From the NCBI GenBank assembly GCA_964347915.1, contig CAYGAM010000027.1, positions 1-24,542 of the forward strand: DNA of 24,542 nucleotides, given 5' to 3'. A program made the translations under genes and the position numbers. Origin of the DNA: CAYGAM01 sp964347915. Lineage in GTDB: Archaea; Thermoproteota; Nitrososphaeria; Nitrososphaerales; Nitrosopumilaceae. The notes beneath the pieces are model-generated. The model did not search any database, was not told the origin of the DNA, and was given only the letters and a program-made list of their open reading frames with translations. Within the stretch, counting starts at the first letter, position 1; each line of letters opens with the position of its first letter. Shown here piece after piece: positions 7,551-15,824 of the stretch.

Positions 7551-7570
7551 AAACCCGGTAAAGGGGGTTT
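7551..7570 (+). repeat. Hairpin at left edge of the duplicated 55-mer
   Basis: AAACCC (7551-7556) pairs with GGGTTT (7565-7570) around an 8-nt loop. It could act as a terminator-like structure. Only the right arm is present in the second copy after the N run. Confidence 0.4.
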
Positions 7571-7765
7571 GCGCGTCAAGACAAGCGTCTACGACTAAGC
7601 GTCTACGACTNNNNNNNNNNNNNNNNNNNNNNNNNNNNNNNNNNNNNNNNNNNNNNNNNNNNNNNNNNNNNNNNNNNNNNNNNNNNNNNNNNNNNNNNNN
7701 NNNNNNNNNNCGGTAAAGGGGGTTTGCGCGTCAAGACAAGCGTCTACGACTAAGCGTCTACGACT
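7556..7765. repeat. 100-N gap flanked by an identical 55-bp sequence with a 14-bp tandem repeat
   Basis: Bases 7611-7710 are N. The 55 bases before the gap (7556-7610) and after it (7711-7765) are identical. Each copy ends in two tandem units of AAGCGTCTACGACT (7583-7596, 7597-7610; and 7738-7751, 7752-7765). An exact 55-base overlap with exactly 100 N is what a de Bruijn assembler using k=55 leaves when two contigs are scaffolded across a repeat. The true distance is therefore unknown: it may be zero, a longer tandem array, or an insertion containing genes. Confidence 0.9.
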
Positions 7766-7813
7766 GTATAGATAGCCATCAGTTCTGTGCTCATGTACCG
7801 AATGCATATGCAC

Positions 7814-7820
7814 CGGAGGT
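7814..7820 (+). promoter_or_regulatory. Shine-Dalgarno site of the methylase gene
   Basis: GGAGGTG lies 6 bp before the GTG at 7827 and fixes that start. Such a strong site contrasts with the leaderless look of most other genes in the window. Confidence 0.75.
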
Positions 7821-7826
7821 GCCTGC

Positions 7827-10800
7827 GTGAGCAAGTCGGTAGCCGGCCAACTGCTTCCACTTTTTGGAGTAGATCCCGGACAGGTCCAGCATCTTGATTT
7901 TGGCAACGGATGGGACTGCAAGAGCATTCTCAGATCTGATACGGCCAAGCCGCCAGTACCAGTGATTTTGATCAAGTCGGGGCCTAAAAACATAGCCGAA
8001 GTCAGAAAAATGATCAAGCATGACGGATGCGTGGTTTTGATAGAGTCCGGCAAACCATCACTGCTACTCAGATCCATGAATGAGAGCCACGCAGTTGTTA
8101 TTGATGGTGACGGCGAACTTGATCGAGTGAAGTCAATACTGAGACGGCATAGTGTAGATGAAGCTAAATCAATCCTAGTTTTTGAGGCCAAGCTGCTAAA
8201 GGTTATCGTTGCTCTGCAGACAGCAACCGAATATTTCGACAACAGAGGCGTATTCTCAAACCATTATCTTAGAAACCGCATATGGGACGATGTCAGATCC
8301 GCACAACGTAATATAGGACAAGAGATAGAAGCAGTAAAAGCCGTACTTGGAAGCACTAAAGATATGCTTGCAGCTCTTGGATGGAAGTCGGACAGAAAGG
8401 ATGGAGCATACAAAAAATTGAGTGCTTCAATTGTAGTTACCAATCAATCAGATCTTGGAATCAGAATTGGAGACGGTGTGGCTCCCAGCTATCAAGCAAT
8501 CGCTGCGTTAAAGAATAGTACATGGGTAATACTCACCAATGGTAAAATATGGCGGTTATACACCAATAAGATATCAACTTCCACCACTAATTATTTTGAG
8601 ATTAATGCGGATTCGAAAGATGATGCGATATTACGATACTTGGTTGTAATTTTTGGAGCCGCATCGTATGCAGGCAAGAATCCGCAAATATCGATCTTTT
8701 TTGAGCAGGCAAGAGAAAAATCCAAAAAACTTGAAAATGATCTCCAGATCAAGATTTTGCGTCCAAACGGGCTCTTTCTGGATATTGTTAAAGGACTGCT
8801 AGATCACGATGGCAAAACGAAATTTGGTGCGGACGATTTGGAAACTGCCAAAGAGTCGGCGTTGGCAGTGATGTATCGCATCTGGTTTATACTATACGCG
8901 GAATCCAGAAATTTGCTTCCGGTAAGGGATCAAAAATACGCGCCGATCTCACTCAGAACGCTGTGGAGGGATCTTGACAAATACGAGGCCGAGCCTGACG
9001 GTGACGAGTGCTGGGCACATCTTCTTGGCCTCTTTGAAAAAATTCGAAATGGCAGTCCGCAACACAATTTGCCACAGTACAACGGCGGACTATTCAAAAG
9101 CAAATCTGGCCTGGATGGGATCACAGTACGAAACCACTTCATCGCGGCGGCGCTACGCGAGCTTTTTGAGACAGACGGAGAGCCGGTGGACTACGGCAGC
9201 CTGAGTGTGAGGCATCTGGGCAACATATACGAATCACTGCTTGAGTTCAGCATCAGACAGGCAGACAAAGACATTCTTTTAGTAAAGGATAGCGGCGGCA
9301 GAGTACGCGAAGTAGAATCAAAAGCAGAAGCGACATACTCGTACAAAAAATACGATCTGTATCTTGCCTTATGGGGAGGCTCTGATCGCAAAACAACCGC
9401 TGCGTTTTATACGCCTGATGAAATAGTTGAGTTTCTTGTCAGGCAGGGACTAGAGAAAATTTTGAGTGAGCGCGCCAGCAAGATTGCGGCTGATTTGAAA
9501 AGATATGAAGGTGAACGAAGCCAAAAAAATCTGGACAGATGCATGGACAGAATACTTGATTTGCAAATTCTTGATCCTGCCATGGGCTCTGGACATTTTC
9601 TTGTAGAAGCGCTCAATCAGATCACACAATGGGCTACAGAAATGCTAAAGGAGTATCCCAATCACCCGCTTCTAGATCAGCTAGAAGAAGATAGGAAAAC
9701 GGTTCTAAAGGAACAAGAAAAGAAAGGCATAACTATAGACAAGTATCTTTTGACCCACGACGTAGTCCTAAAACGCAGAATTATGAAGCGGTGCGTGTTT
9801 GGAGTTGATCTAAATCCGCTTGCAGTAGAACTGGCCAAATTGTCTTTATGGCTTGATTCTTTTGCAATCGGCATGCCATTAACATATCTCAATCACCACA
9901 TCAGGCATGGAGATTCCACCATAGGATCCAGATTAAACGAGTTGGAAAATCCAGTAAGTTCTAGTCTTGATGATCATTTTGAAAACACCGAAAAATCCTC
10001 CGATCTTCTGGATGAAATTGACAATAATTCCGACATAACAATTAATCAGGTGCGAAACAGCAAAATGCGTTATGCAGAGTATGAGAAGCAGATAAGAGTA
10101 CGCAAAACTATACTTGATGCTCTGACTGCCATGAAAATGGATGACAATGTGATCGAAAAAAATGCCAAAAAAAACATCTTTGGTTATTTTAAGCTCATTG
10201 GAGATGCAGTATCAGGAAAAATCAAAAATCCAGACAATGGATTAAAGCTTGCAATGAAAAAAATCGAAAGACTGTCCAAGAAATATAGTTTTTTTCATTG
10301 GGAATTGGAAATGATGGATGCCTTTACAGGCAAACGAAATGGATTTGATTTGGTTATTGGAAATCCACCATGGGACAAAATAAGACCCAACAAGAATGAG
10401 TTCTTCACAGCCATTGATCCAGCATATAAGAAAAAATCAGCAGATGAACAAAAGAAAATTGAAGCAAGACACAACATTGAATATCAAAAATATCAGACGA
10501 AAATGTCAGAGAAGAGAAGGTTTTATAAAAAACATGGAGGGATTGGGGATAATACCGATTACGAAATATATCGAATAATCATGGAACGCGCCATACAAAA
10601 CTTGGCCCCTCACGGCGCATTATCGATGATTATGCCATCCGCCATAACAAGCTCCAGAGGCGCTACTGCAATACGAAAATATCTTTTGGAAAAAGACATA
10701 CTGTCACTGTACATTTTTGAGAATAGGAAAAAGATATTTCCAATCCACTCCAGCTACCGTTTTGCTCTGCTGTCTATACGCAATCAAAAAGGATCAGAAA

Positions 10801-11909
10801 GCTTTCCGGCCGGGTTCTATCTGCAAAATCTAAAGTCGCTTGTCGACAATACATTAGAAAAAGACAATTTTACTATCATATACAGGCAGGACATACAAAA
10901 ATTTTCACCGCACTTATCTCTAATATATGAGGTTCCAGATGCATACAGTTTTAAAATCATCAAAAAAATCTTCGAATATCACCCAAGACTAGAGGATGTT
11001 AGAGATTGGACAGTTGAATTAGGCGAGGAGATGAATATTGCAAAGCGCAGGGAACGCAAGTTTTTGGTAAAGCCACAGAAAGGAAATCACAAGATCTGGC
11101 CGGTCATGGAATCAAAGAACTTTCATCAGCACATATCAAAATTCTCACAGCCAAGCCACTATGCAGACACGAAATTGGCATTGAAAAGAACCGAAAATAT
11201 TAAAAAATTTTATGGAAAAAACAAAGAAATTCATGAAAATCCAAGGCTCGCATACAGAACCATTAGCGCATCCACCAACACCAGAACCATGATTGCGTCC
11301 ATAATACCGCATTCAGTATTTACTACACTAGGCGCGTTTATGGCAGTTCCACGAAGAGGGACATTTGAAATAGATCCAAACTATCACAGATTGAACGCAT
11401 ATCTTTGCGGCATTTTTAATTCAACAACTTATGATCATACAATCAGACCAATAATCGATAAAAATGTAGAAACATATCATATTTACAATACGCCCATACC
11501 ATGTGATTTTGCAAATGGAGCAGGAACAAAAATAGCTAAATTCAGTGCTCAGCTTGCACTATCGGAATCATGGCATCAGGATATGGCAGATGTTTTTGAC
11601 ATATCACAGAAAGATGTGCAATCAATAACGCTGAAAGAGCGCATATCAATTACTGCAAAGATTGATGCGCTTGCAGCCATTCAGTACAATTTAACGCGCA
11701 ACGAATACAAGCATGTATTAGAACATTTCAAATCGGATGAGAGGTTGTTTTCGGACGAGGAACTAAACAATACAGTAAACTATGAAAACATGGCAAAGCC
11801 GGACAGAGACAAGCACATGAGAATTTTTTACAACAAGGTGTACAAGCTTGCAATACCATACTTTGACGAATTTTCAAAAGGAATAGGAAACAATGGCCAG
11901 CAGAATTAG
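7827..11909 (+). CDS. Eco57I/PglX-like DNA adenine-N6 methyltransferase
   Basis: A 1360-aa protein of the large adenine-methylase group that includes type IIG enzymes and PglX. Motif I for S-adenosylmethionine is LDPAMGSGHF (D583-G589) and the catalytic motif IV is NPPW (N846-W849). WVILTNGKIWRLY (about residues 235-250) marks the end of the N-terminal domain. The C-terminal third (about 1050-1300, TNTRTMIASIIPHSVFTT) resembles a TaqI-type specificity domain that would read the target sequence. In type IIG enzymes the N-terminal domain carries a PD-(D/E)xK nuclease; I see no convincing E-x-K there, so this is probably modification only. The start is GTG after a strong ribosome-binding site. 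The gene is AT-rich relative to its neighbours, suggesting transfer. It overlaps the helicase gene by 17 bp. Confidence 0.92.
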   Translation: MSKSVAGQLLPLFGVDPGQVQHLDFGNGWDCKSILRSDTAKPPVPVILIKSGPKNIAEVRKMIKHDGCVVLIESGKPSLLLRSMNESHAVVIDGDGELDRVKSILRRHSVDEAKSILVFEAKLLKVIVALQTATEYFDNRGVFSNHYLRNRIWDDVRSAQRNIGQEIEAVKAVLGSTKDMLAALGWKSDRKDGAYKKLSASIVVTNQSDLGIRIGDGVAPSYQAIAALKNSTWVILTNGKIWRLYTNKISTSTTNYFEINADSKDDAILRYLVVIFGAASYAGKNPQISIFFEQAREKSKKLENDLQIKILRPNGLFLDIVKGLLDHDGKTKFGADDLETAKESALAVMYRIWFILYAESRNLLPVRDQKYAPISLRTLWRDLDKYEAEPDGDECWAHLLGLFEKIRNGSPQHNLPQYNGGLFKSKSGLDGITVRNHFIAAALRELFETDGEPVDYGSLSVRHLGNIYESLLEFSIRQADKDILLVKDSGGRVREVESKAEATYSYKKYDLYLALWGGSDRKTTAAFYTPDEIVEFLVRQGLEKILSERASKIAADLKRYEGERSQKNLDRCMDRILDLQILDPAMGSGHFLVEALNQITQWATEMLKEYPNHPLLDQLEEDRKTVLKEQEKKGITIDKYLLTHDVVLKRRIMKRCVFGVDLNPLAVELAKLSLWLDSFAIGMPLTYLNHHIRHGDSTIGSRLNELENPVSSSLDDHFENTEKSSDLLDEIDNNSDITINQVRNSKMRYAEYEKQIRVRKTILDALTAMKMDDNVIEKNAKKNIFGYFKLIGDAVSGKIKNPDNGLKLAMKKIERLSKKYSFFHWELEMMDAFTGKRNGFDLVIGNPPWDKIRPNKNEFFTAIDPAYKKKSADEQKKIEARHNIEYQKYQTKMSEKRRFYKKHGGIGDNTDYEIYRIIMERAIQNLAPHGALSMIMPSAITSSRGATAIRKYLLEKDILSLYIFENRKKIFPIHSSYRFALLSIRNQKGSESFPAGFYLQNLKSLVDNTLEKDNFTIIYRQDIQKFSPHLSLIYEVPDAYSFKIIKKIFEYHPRLEDVRDWTVELGEEMNIAKRRERKFLVKPQKGNHKIWPVMESKNFHQHISKFSQPSHYADTKLALKRTENIKKFYGKNKEIHENPRLAYRTISASTNTRTMIASIIPHSVFTTLGAFMAVPRRGTFEIDPNYHRLNAYLCGIFNSTTYDHTIRPIIDKNVETYHIYNTPIPCDFANGAGTKIAKFSAQLALSESWHQDMADVFDISQKDVQSITLKERISITAKIDALAAIQYNLTRNEYKHVLEHFKSDERLFSDEELNNTVNYENMAKPDRDKHMRIFYNKVYKLAIPYFDEFSKGIGNNGQQN

Positions 11910-14900
11910 CCGTAAAAAAGACATCATAGACAACGACGAGGGCGAGACTATGAGCAATGTCCTTCTTGATGAGATTCCCAACTCTTCCCGCATGGATGTC
12001 TCCACCGGATATTTTGACATTGGAGGATACGGCCTGCTGCGCGGAGCAATAGAGAACGCCGTCGCAAGCATTCCCAGCTTTCGCTTGAGGCTGCTACTAG
12101 GCAAGGACACCATACTTTCAAAGGAGAGATCGTTTGAAAAATATGCTCAAGAGCACGACTATACAGACATTGATGCATCAACAGTATCGGTAAGCGCAAG
12201 CCTTGACTCTGAGAATCTGGGATCCGGCCAGATGGCCGACACTGCCGGCCTGATAAAAATGCTGGAAAGCGACATGGTAGAAGTTAGAACGGGCGCCAGC
12301 CGCTTCAACCACGCAAAATGCTACATATTTGGCAATAATTCTGCGTTTATCGGGTCCAGTAACTTTACTCGTGCCGGACTTGAAGGCAATCACGAGCTCA
12401 ATGCCGGCATATATCAGGGCCTGCCGATAGAGAAAGTGCAGGGCTGGTTTGACAGAATGTGGGGCATGGCTACGGACAAGAAAGCCGAGCTGATCTCGGT
12501 GCTAAAGCAATCCAAGTTCGGTACTCCTCCGGAACCGTACGAAGTCTATATGAAAATGCTCTTTGAAAAGTATGCGCCGTTTATCAAGCAGGACGAGCGT
12601 CTGATGAGAAGCACGGTGGAGCTGACAATGTTCCAGCAGGATGCTGTGCGGACCGCCATGTATGTGATAGGCGCCTACGGCGGCGCAATCATAGCAGATG
12701 CAACCGGCCTGGGCAAGACCAACATGGGAATAGAGATAATTCGGCAGAAAATACTTGACGAGGGGAAAAAGGCCATGCTTGTGGCCCCGGCACAGGTACT
12801 GGACAGCATGTGGACAGAAAAACTAAAAGAGGTGGACATTGATGTCAGGCGCAAAGTCAGCATGGAAAAAATGGGAAGAGACGACTTTCTTGACGACCTG
12901 GCCCCGTATCGCAACATTGACCTCATAGTAATCGACGAGAGTCAGAACTTTCGCTCAAAGAACGCTCAGAGGCGGCTCAATTTAATGCGGCTGCTTACGG
13001 TGGGGCGGCCAAAGCAAATCCTCTTGCTGACTGCCACGCCCGTCAACAATTCGCTGATGGATTTGTACTATCAGCTGTCCATAATAACAGGCGGGAAGGA
13101 CGACTATTTCTGGGACACTGTTGGAATTATAAATCTCTACAAGCACATGCGCGATGCTGCCAATAGTGATCGCCGGCGCGGACTGGAAAAAATACAACAG
13201 CTTTTGGAGACTGTCATGATACGCCGGACAAGATCGTTTATCGAAGAAGTATACCGGGAGGACAAGATCAACGGCAAGAAGATCAAGTTCCCGGAGCACG
13301 AGTACAAGCCTATACAGTACGATCTGGCCAAACTTTTTGGCAACATATTCGACAAAGTGTTCAGCGACATATCATCATTAACAATGGCGCCGTACGGCAT
13401 TGAACAATACAACACAGAATTGGAAGAAAAGGAGAGGGACAAGCACGTAGTTTTGGCGCACTTGCAGATTATCATACTGTTAAAGCGCTTTGAATCAAGC
13501 ATTGAAGCAGTTAAGATTAGCCTGGCCAACAAGATACGCATGTACGAGCATGTCAAAAAGACATTGGAGGGCGGCAGGATACTGAGGGTCGGCGATTTTA
13601 ACAAGGTGCTGCACAAGTGGACGAGTCAGGAAATTGACGATGAGTCGGAGGATGAGGAAGGAAGGGAAGCGCGCCTTGTTCAGAGCGTTGAGAGCATTGC
13701 TACAGAGCGTGCCGACGGATATGATACTAAAAGAATGATGAAGGATGTCAACAGCGATTTGAATATTCTCCACAACCTCAAGGATGCTGTGGATGAGGTC
13801 ACCATGGACAAAAAATTTGATGCCGTTCATGAAACGATACTGACCGAGGAGCCGCTGAATGTAGAGGGCAAAAAAGTTCTGGTATTCACAGAGTATACCG
13901 ACACTGCCAAGTATCTGGAGCGCAGGTTGTCCGATGCATTCCCAAAGAAAAAAGTTCTGCTCATACACGGAGGAGTAAAACCCAAGGATCGCCAGGAATA
14001 CATCAAGATGTTTGCGCCGCGATCAAACATGTCACAGGATGAGCATTTGCCGGAAGACGAAGCGGACATACTGGTATCCACCGAAGTGCTAGCCGAAGGT
14101 CAAAATCTGCAGGACTGCAATTATGTGATTAATTATGACTTGCCGTGGAATCCGATGAGAATAGTTCAGAGGACGGGCAGAATAGACAGGCTCACCAGCA
14201 GGCATGATACGGTTCGTTCCAGAGCGTGCTATCCAGACCACCAGCTTGATGCCATACTGCAGCTGGTGGGCAAGCTGATGGATAAGATAGAAACGGTAGA
14301 CGTAACGATAGGGCTGGATGCAGAGCTGCTTGGCAAGCTGCCCAACCCAAAGCAGTACAAAGGCAGGCTGGCGCAAGACCTGCAGGCGCTGGCCGGTATA
14401 AAGGATGGCGGACAAGATGTAGCAAAAAGATTGGCGCGCGAATCTGATGCCATGCCTGAGACCACTCCCATAAATGAGATTGTCAAGCATGTAAAGGAGA
14501 TCGGGTTTGACGCCATGCGATCAGTAGCCATGGGCAGGCGAAGCGGCAGAATAGGAGAGGGACAGAAGGCGATCCTTGCGTACCTGCAGGAAAAGCCCAC
14601 CAGAAGAGTTCACTTTGTCATATACGACTATGAAAAGGACAAGGCGGAAATACCGGACAACGATACTGATGCGATCAAGCTTGTAACATGCGCCAAAGAT
14701 GAGCCCAGGCATCTGCCTATGGACAGCGGCGATGAGCATGCCGAATCGTTTAGGGAGCTGCTAAGGATTGACGAAATTGCAAGAGAGGCTATACGAAATC
14801 GGGACGTTGACGGGAGCAAGCAAGTAAAAGATCTGATCCAAAAGAGCAACAGGCTTGACAAAAATCTGATAAAGCTCCGGCGGCTTTTGGCAAATGCCAT

Positions 14901-15213
14901 GACAAGCGGGCAAATCACAGAGGCTGATGCTGAGGCTGCCCACACCATAATCACTTCAAACTCTATGAGGTCATGGACGAATAAGGTGACGGAATGGCTG
15001 TCCGCATACGACAGCTCCGATAACCTGGCCAAATTGGCGGACGATATCAAACGCTTTGCAAAAAGGACATACATTGCAGTCGATACGGAACAGATTGAAT
15101 TAAAGGCGGACGAGACGGCAGAGCTAAAGCTTGTCGGAGCCATGTTTGTTGCAGGCGACAGTTTTGAACATGTCCAAAAAGGAGGGCTTGACAAATTTGC
15201 AGATGCAAAATAG
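11893..15213 (+). CDS. Phospholipase-D domain / SNF2-type helicase fusion
   Basis: A 1106-aa protein with a nuclease-like head and a superfamily 2 motor. The PLD domain (about residues 25-190) contains H140-x-K142 in FNHAKCYIF, GSSNFTR and NHELN, the usual single HKD layout. The helicase follows: Walker A ADATGLGKT (K275), Walker B DESQ (348-351), motif III LLTATP (378-383), then the C-terminal lobe with VLVFTEYTDTA, VLAEGQNLQDC and QRTGRIDR (759-766). A roughly 300-residue charged C-terminal region is unassigned. The motor would translocate on or remodel DNA and the PLD site could cut it. Its ATG lies inside the end of the methylase gene, so translation is coupled and the two probably act together as a defence module. 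I do not know a gene name for this pair. Confidence 0.9.
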   Translation: MASRISRKKDIIDNDEGETMSNVLLDEIPNSSRMDVSTGYFDIGGYGLLRGAIENAVASIPSFRLRLLLGKDTILSKERSFEKYAQEHDYTDIDASTVSVSASLDSENLGSGQMADTAGLIKMLESDMVEVRTGASRFNHAKCYIFGNNSAFIGSSNFTRAGLEGNHELNAGIYQGLPIEKVQGWFDRMWGMATDKKAELISVLKQSKFGTPPEPYEVYMKMLFEKYAPFIKQDERLMRSTVELTMFQQDAVRTAMYVIGAYGGAIIADATGLGKTNMGIEIIRQKILDEGKKAMLVAPAQVLDSMWTEKLKEVDIDVRRKVSMEKMGRDDFLDDLAPYRNIDLIVIDESQNFRSKNAQRRLNLMRLLTVGRPKQILLLTATPVNNSLMDLYYQLSIITGGKDDYFWDTVGIINLYKHMRDAANSDRRRGLEKIQQLLETVMIRRTRSFIEEVYREDKINGKKIKFPEHEYKPIQYDLAKLFGNIFDKVFSDISSLTMAPYGIEQYNTELEEKERDKHVVLAHLQIIILLKRFESSIEAVKISLANKIRMYEHVKKTLEGGRILRVGDFNKVLHKWTSQEIDDESEDEEGREARLVQSVESIATERADGYDTKRMMKDVNSDLNILHNLKDAVDEVTMDKKFDAVHETILTEEPLNVEGKKVLVFTEYTDTAKYLERRLSDAFPKKKVLLIHGGVKPKDRQEYIKMFAPRSNMSQDEHLPEDEADILVSTEVLAEGQNLQDCNYVINYDLPWNPMRIVQRTGRIDRLTSRHDTVRSRACYPDHQLDAILQLVGKLMDKIETVDVTIGLDAELLGKLPNPKQYKGRLAQDLQALAGIKDGGQDVAKRLARESDAMPETTPINEIVKHVKEIGFDAMRSVAMGRRSGRIGEGQKAILAYLQEKPTRRVHFVIYDYEKDKAEIPDNDTDAIKLVTCAKDEPRHLPMDSGDEHAESFRELLRIDEIAREAIRNRDVDGSKQVKDLIQKSNRLDKNLIKLRRLLANAMTSGQITEADAEAAHTIITSNSMRSWTNKVTEWLSAYDSSDNLAKLADDIKRFAKRTYIAVDTEQIELKADETAELKLVGAMFVAGDSFEHVQKGGLDKFADAK

Positions 15214-15374
15214 TACCAGATACGCTTATATTGCAACAGACAGTATTTTGCAGGTACGGCGTCTGCGGAAAGACGACATGATCTTTTCAGGGCCGACAAC
15301 AACATCAAAGAGATTGAATTAACCACAAGCTAACCATTGCTTGACGCCCACATCTGAGACGGCCATCACATATT

Positions 15375-15413
15375 GGCATTGCGTTGTATTGCGCTGTATT
15401 ACACCGAGATACA
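15375..15413. repeat. Cluster A: four 10-bp-spaced degenerate palindromic units
   Basis: Units start at 15375, 15385, 15395 and 15405, exactly 10 bp apart. The clearest is TGTATTACA (15395-15403); the others (GGCATTGCG, TGTATTGCG, CGAGATACA) are degenerate. This is the weakest of three related clusters in the same intergenic region. Confidence 0.6.
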
Positions 15414-15458
15414 GGGTAATGTTTTCTTGGCGTCCTGAAGATTGGCCGGCATTTGGCT

Positions 15459-15515
15459 TGTATTGTAATGTATGACATTGTAGTGCATTGTACGACACTG
15501 GTACACTGCAATACA
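15459..15515. repeat. Cluster B: six tandem units of TGTnnnACA type
   Basis: Units start at 15459, 15469, 15479, 15489, 15499 (shortened to 7 bp) and 15507: TGTATTGTA, TGTATGACA, TGTAGTGCA, TGTACGACA, TGGTACA and TGCAATACA, each separated by one base. The cluster ends with a stretch (ACACTGCAATACAAAAGCA) shared with the end of cluster C. Confidence 0.85.
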
Positions 15516-15592
15516 AAAGCATCAACTGGAACGACGTCTGGAGCAATGGACAAAATGACACACGGGTCAATACCCACAGCAGCTCCATCTTT

Positions 15593-15691
15593 TGTATCGC
15601 ATTGTATTGCAATGTATGACACTGTATGACAATGTGGTACATTGCACGACATTGTATGACATTGTACTACACTGTGATACACTGCAATACA
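15593..15691. repeat. Cluster C: ten tandem 10-bp palindromic units
   Basis: Ten 9-bp units with consensus TGTnnnACA, each followed by one spacer base, start at 15593 and repeat exactly every 10 bp to 15691. Examples are TGTATGACA (15613, 15623, 15653), TGTGGTACA (15633), TGTACTACA (15663) and TGTGATACA (15673). Each unit is a small palindrome, and the cluster ends are also inverted (CTTTTGTATcGCA on the left, TGCAATACAAAAG on the right). A 10-bp period gives no conserved reading frame, so this is not coding. It places identical sites on one face of the helix, as in an operator array or a structured DNA/RNA element. Confidence 0.9.
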
Positions 15692-15700
15692 AAAGCACCA

Positions 15701-15760
15701 TTGGGAATAGTATCCGGAACAGTCTGGAATAGCATTTGGAATGATATCCTGAACAATGGC
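15701..15760. repeat. Degenerate 10-12 bp GGAA-type repeats after cluster C
   Basis: GGAA/TGAA cores recur at 15704, 15716, 15726, 15738 and 15750 (GGAATAGTATCC, GGAACAGTC, GGAATAGCATT, GGAATGATATCC, TGAACAATGG). A shorter related tail follows cluster B (15520-15560). Cluster plus tail therefore looks like one module present twice with different unit numbers. Confidence 0.6.
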
Positions 15761-15790
15761 TCAAATGGCGCGTGATGCGGCATTCACACA

Positions 15791-15800
15791 AATACTAAAA
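15791..15800 (+). promoter_or_regulatory. Probable TATA-like box of the cobalamin operon
   Basis: AATACTAAAA is centred about 29 bp before the ATG at 15825. The match is modest but the position is right. No cobalamin riboswitch-like structure is seen. Confidence 0.4.
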
Positions 15801-15824
15801 GACTGATACGGTACGGTATAGAAG

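Noticed and set aside
7583..7610. 14-bp tandem units near the gap read as a CRISPR array
   Set aside because: Units are directly adjacent without spacers, so this is a tandem repeat, not a CRISPR.
14628..15326. Minus-strand 232-codon open frame
   Set aside because: It is the antisense shadow of the 3' end of the helicase gene, Ser/Leu-rich with no family features.
15305..15791. Several minus-strand frames with Cys/His/Tyr-rich repeats over the 10-bp array (such as VVQCHTMSCNVPHCHTVSY)
   Set aside because: They arise in all frames because the 10-bp unit is not a multiple of three. Unit centres vary without keeping any peptide, and no start signals are present.
15214..15824. Cobalamin riboswitch before the cob operon
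   Set aside because: No B12-box-like sequence or fitting fold was seen, and such riboswitches are not expected in this group. The repeats here have a different structure.
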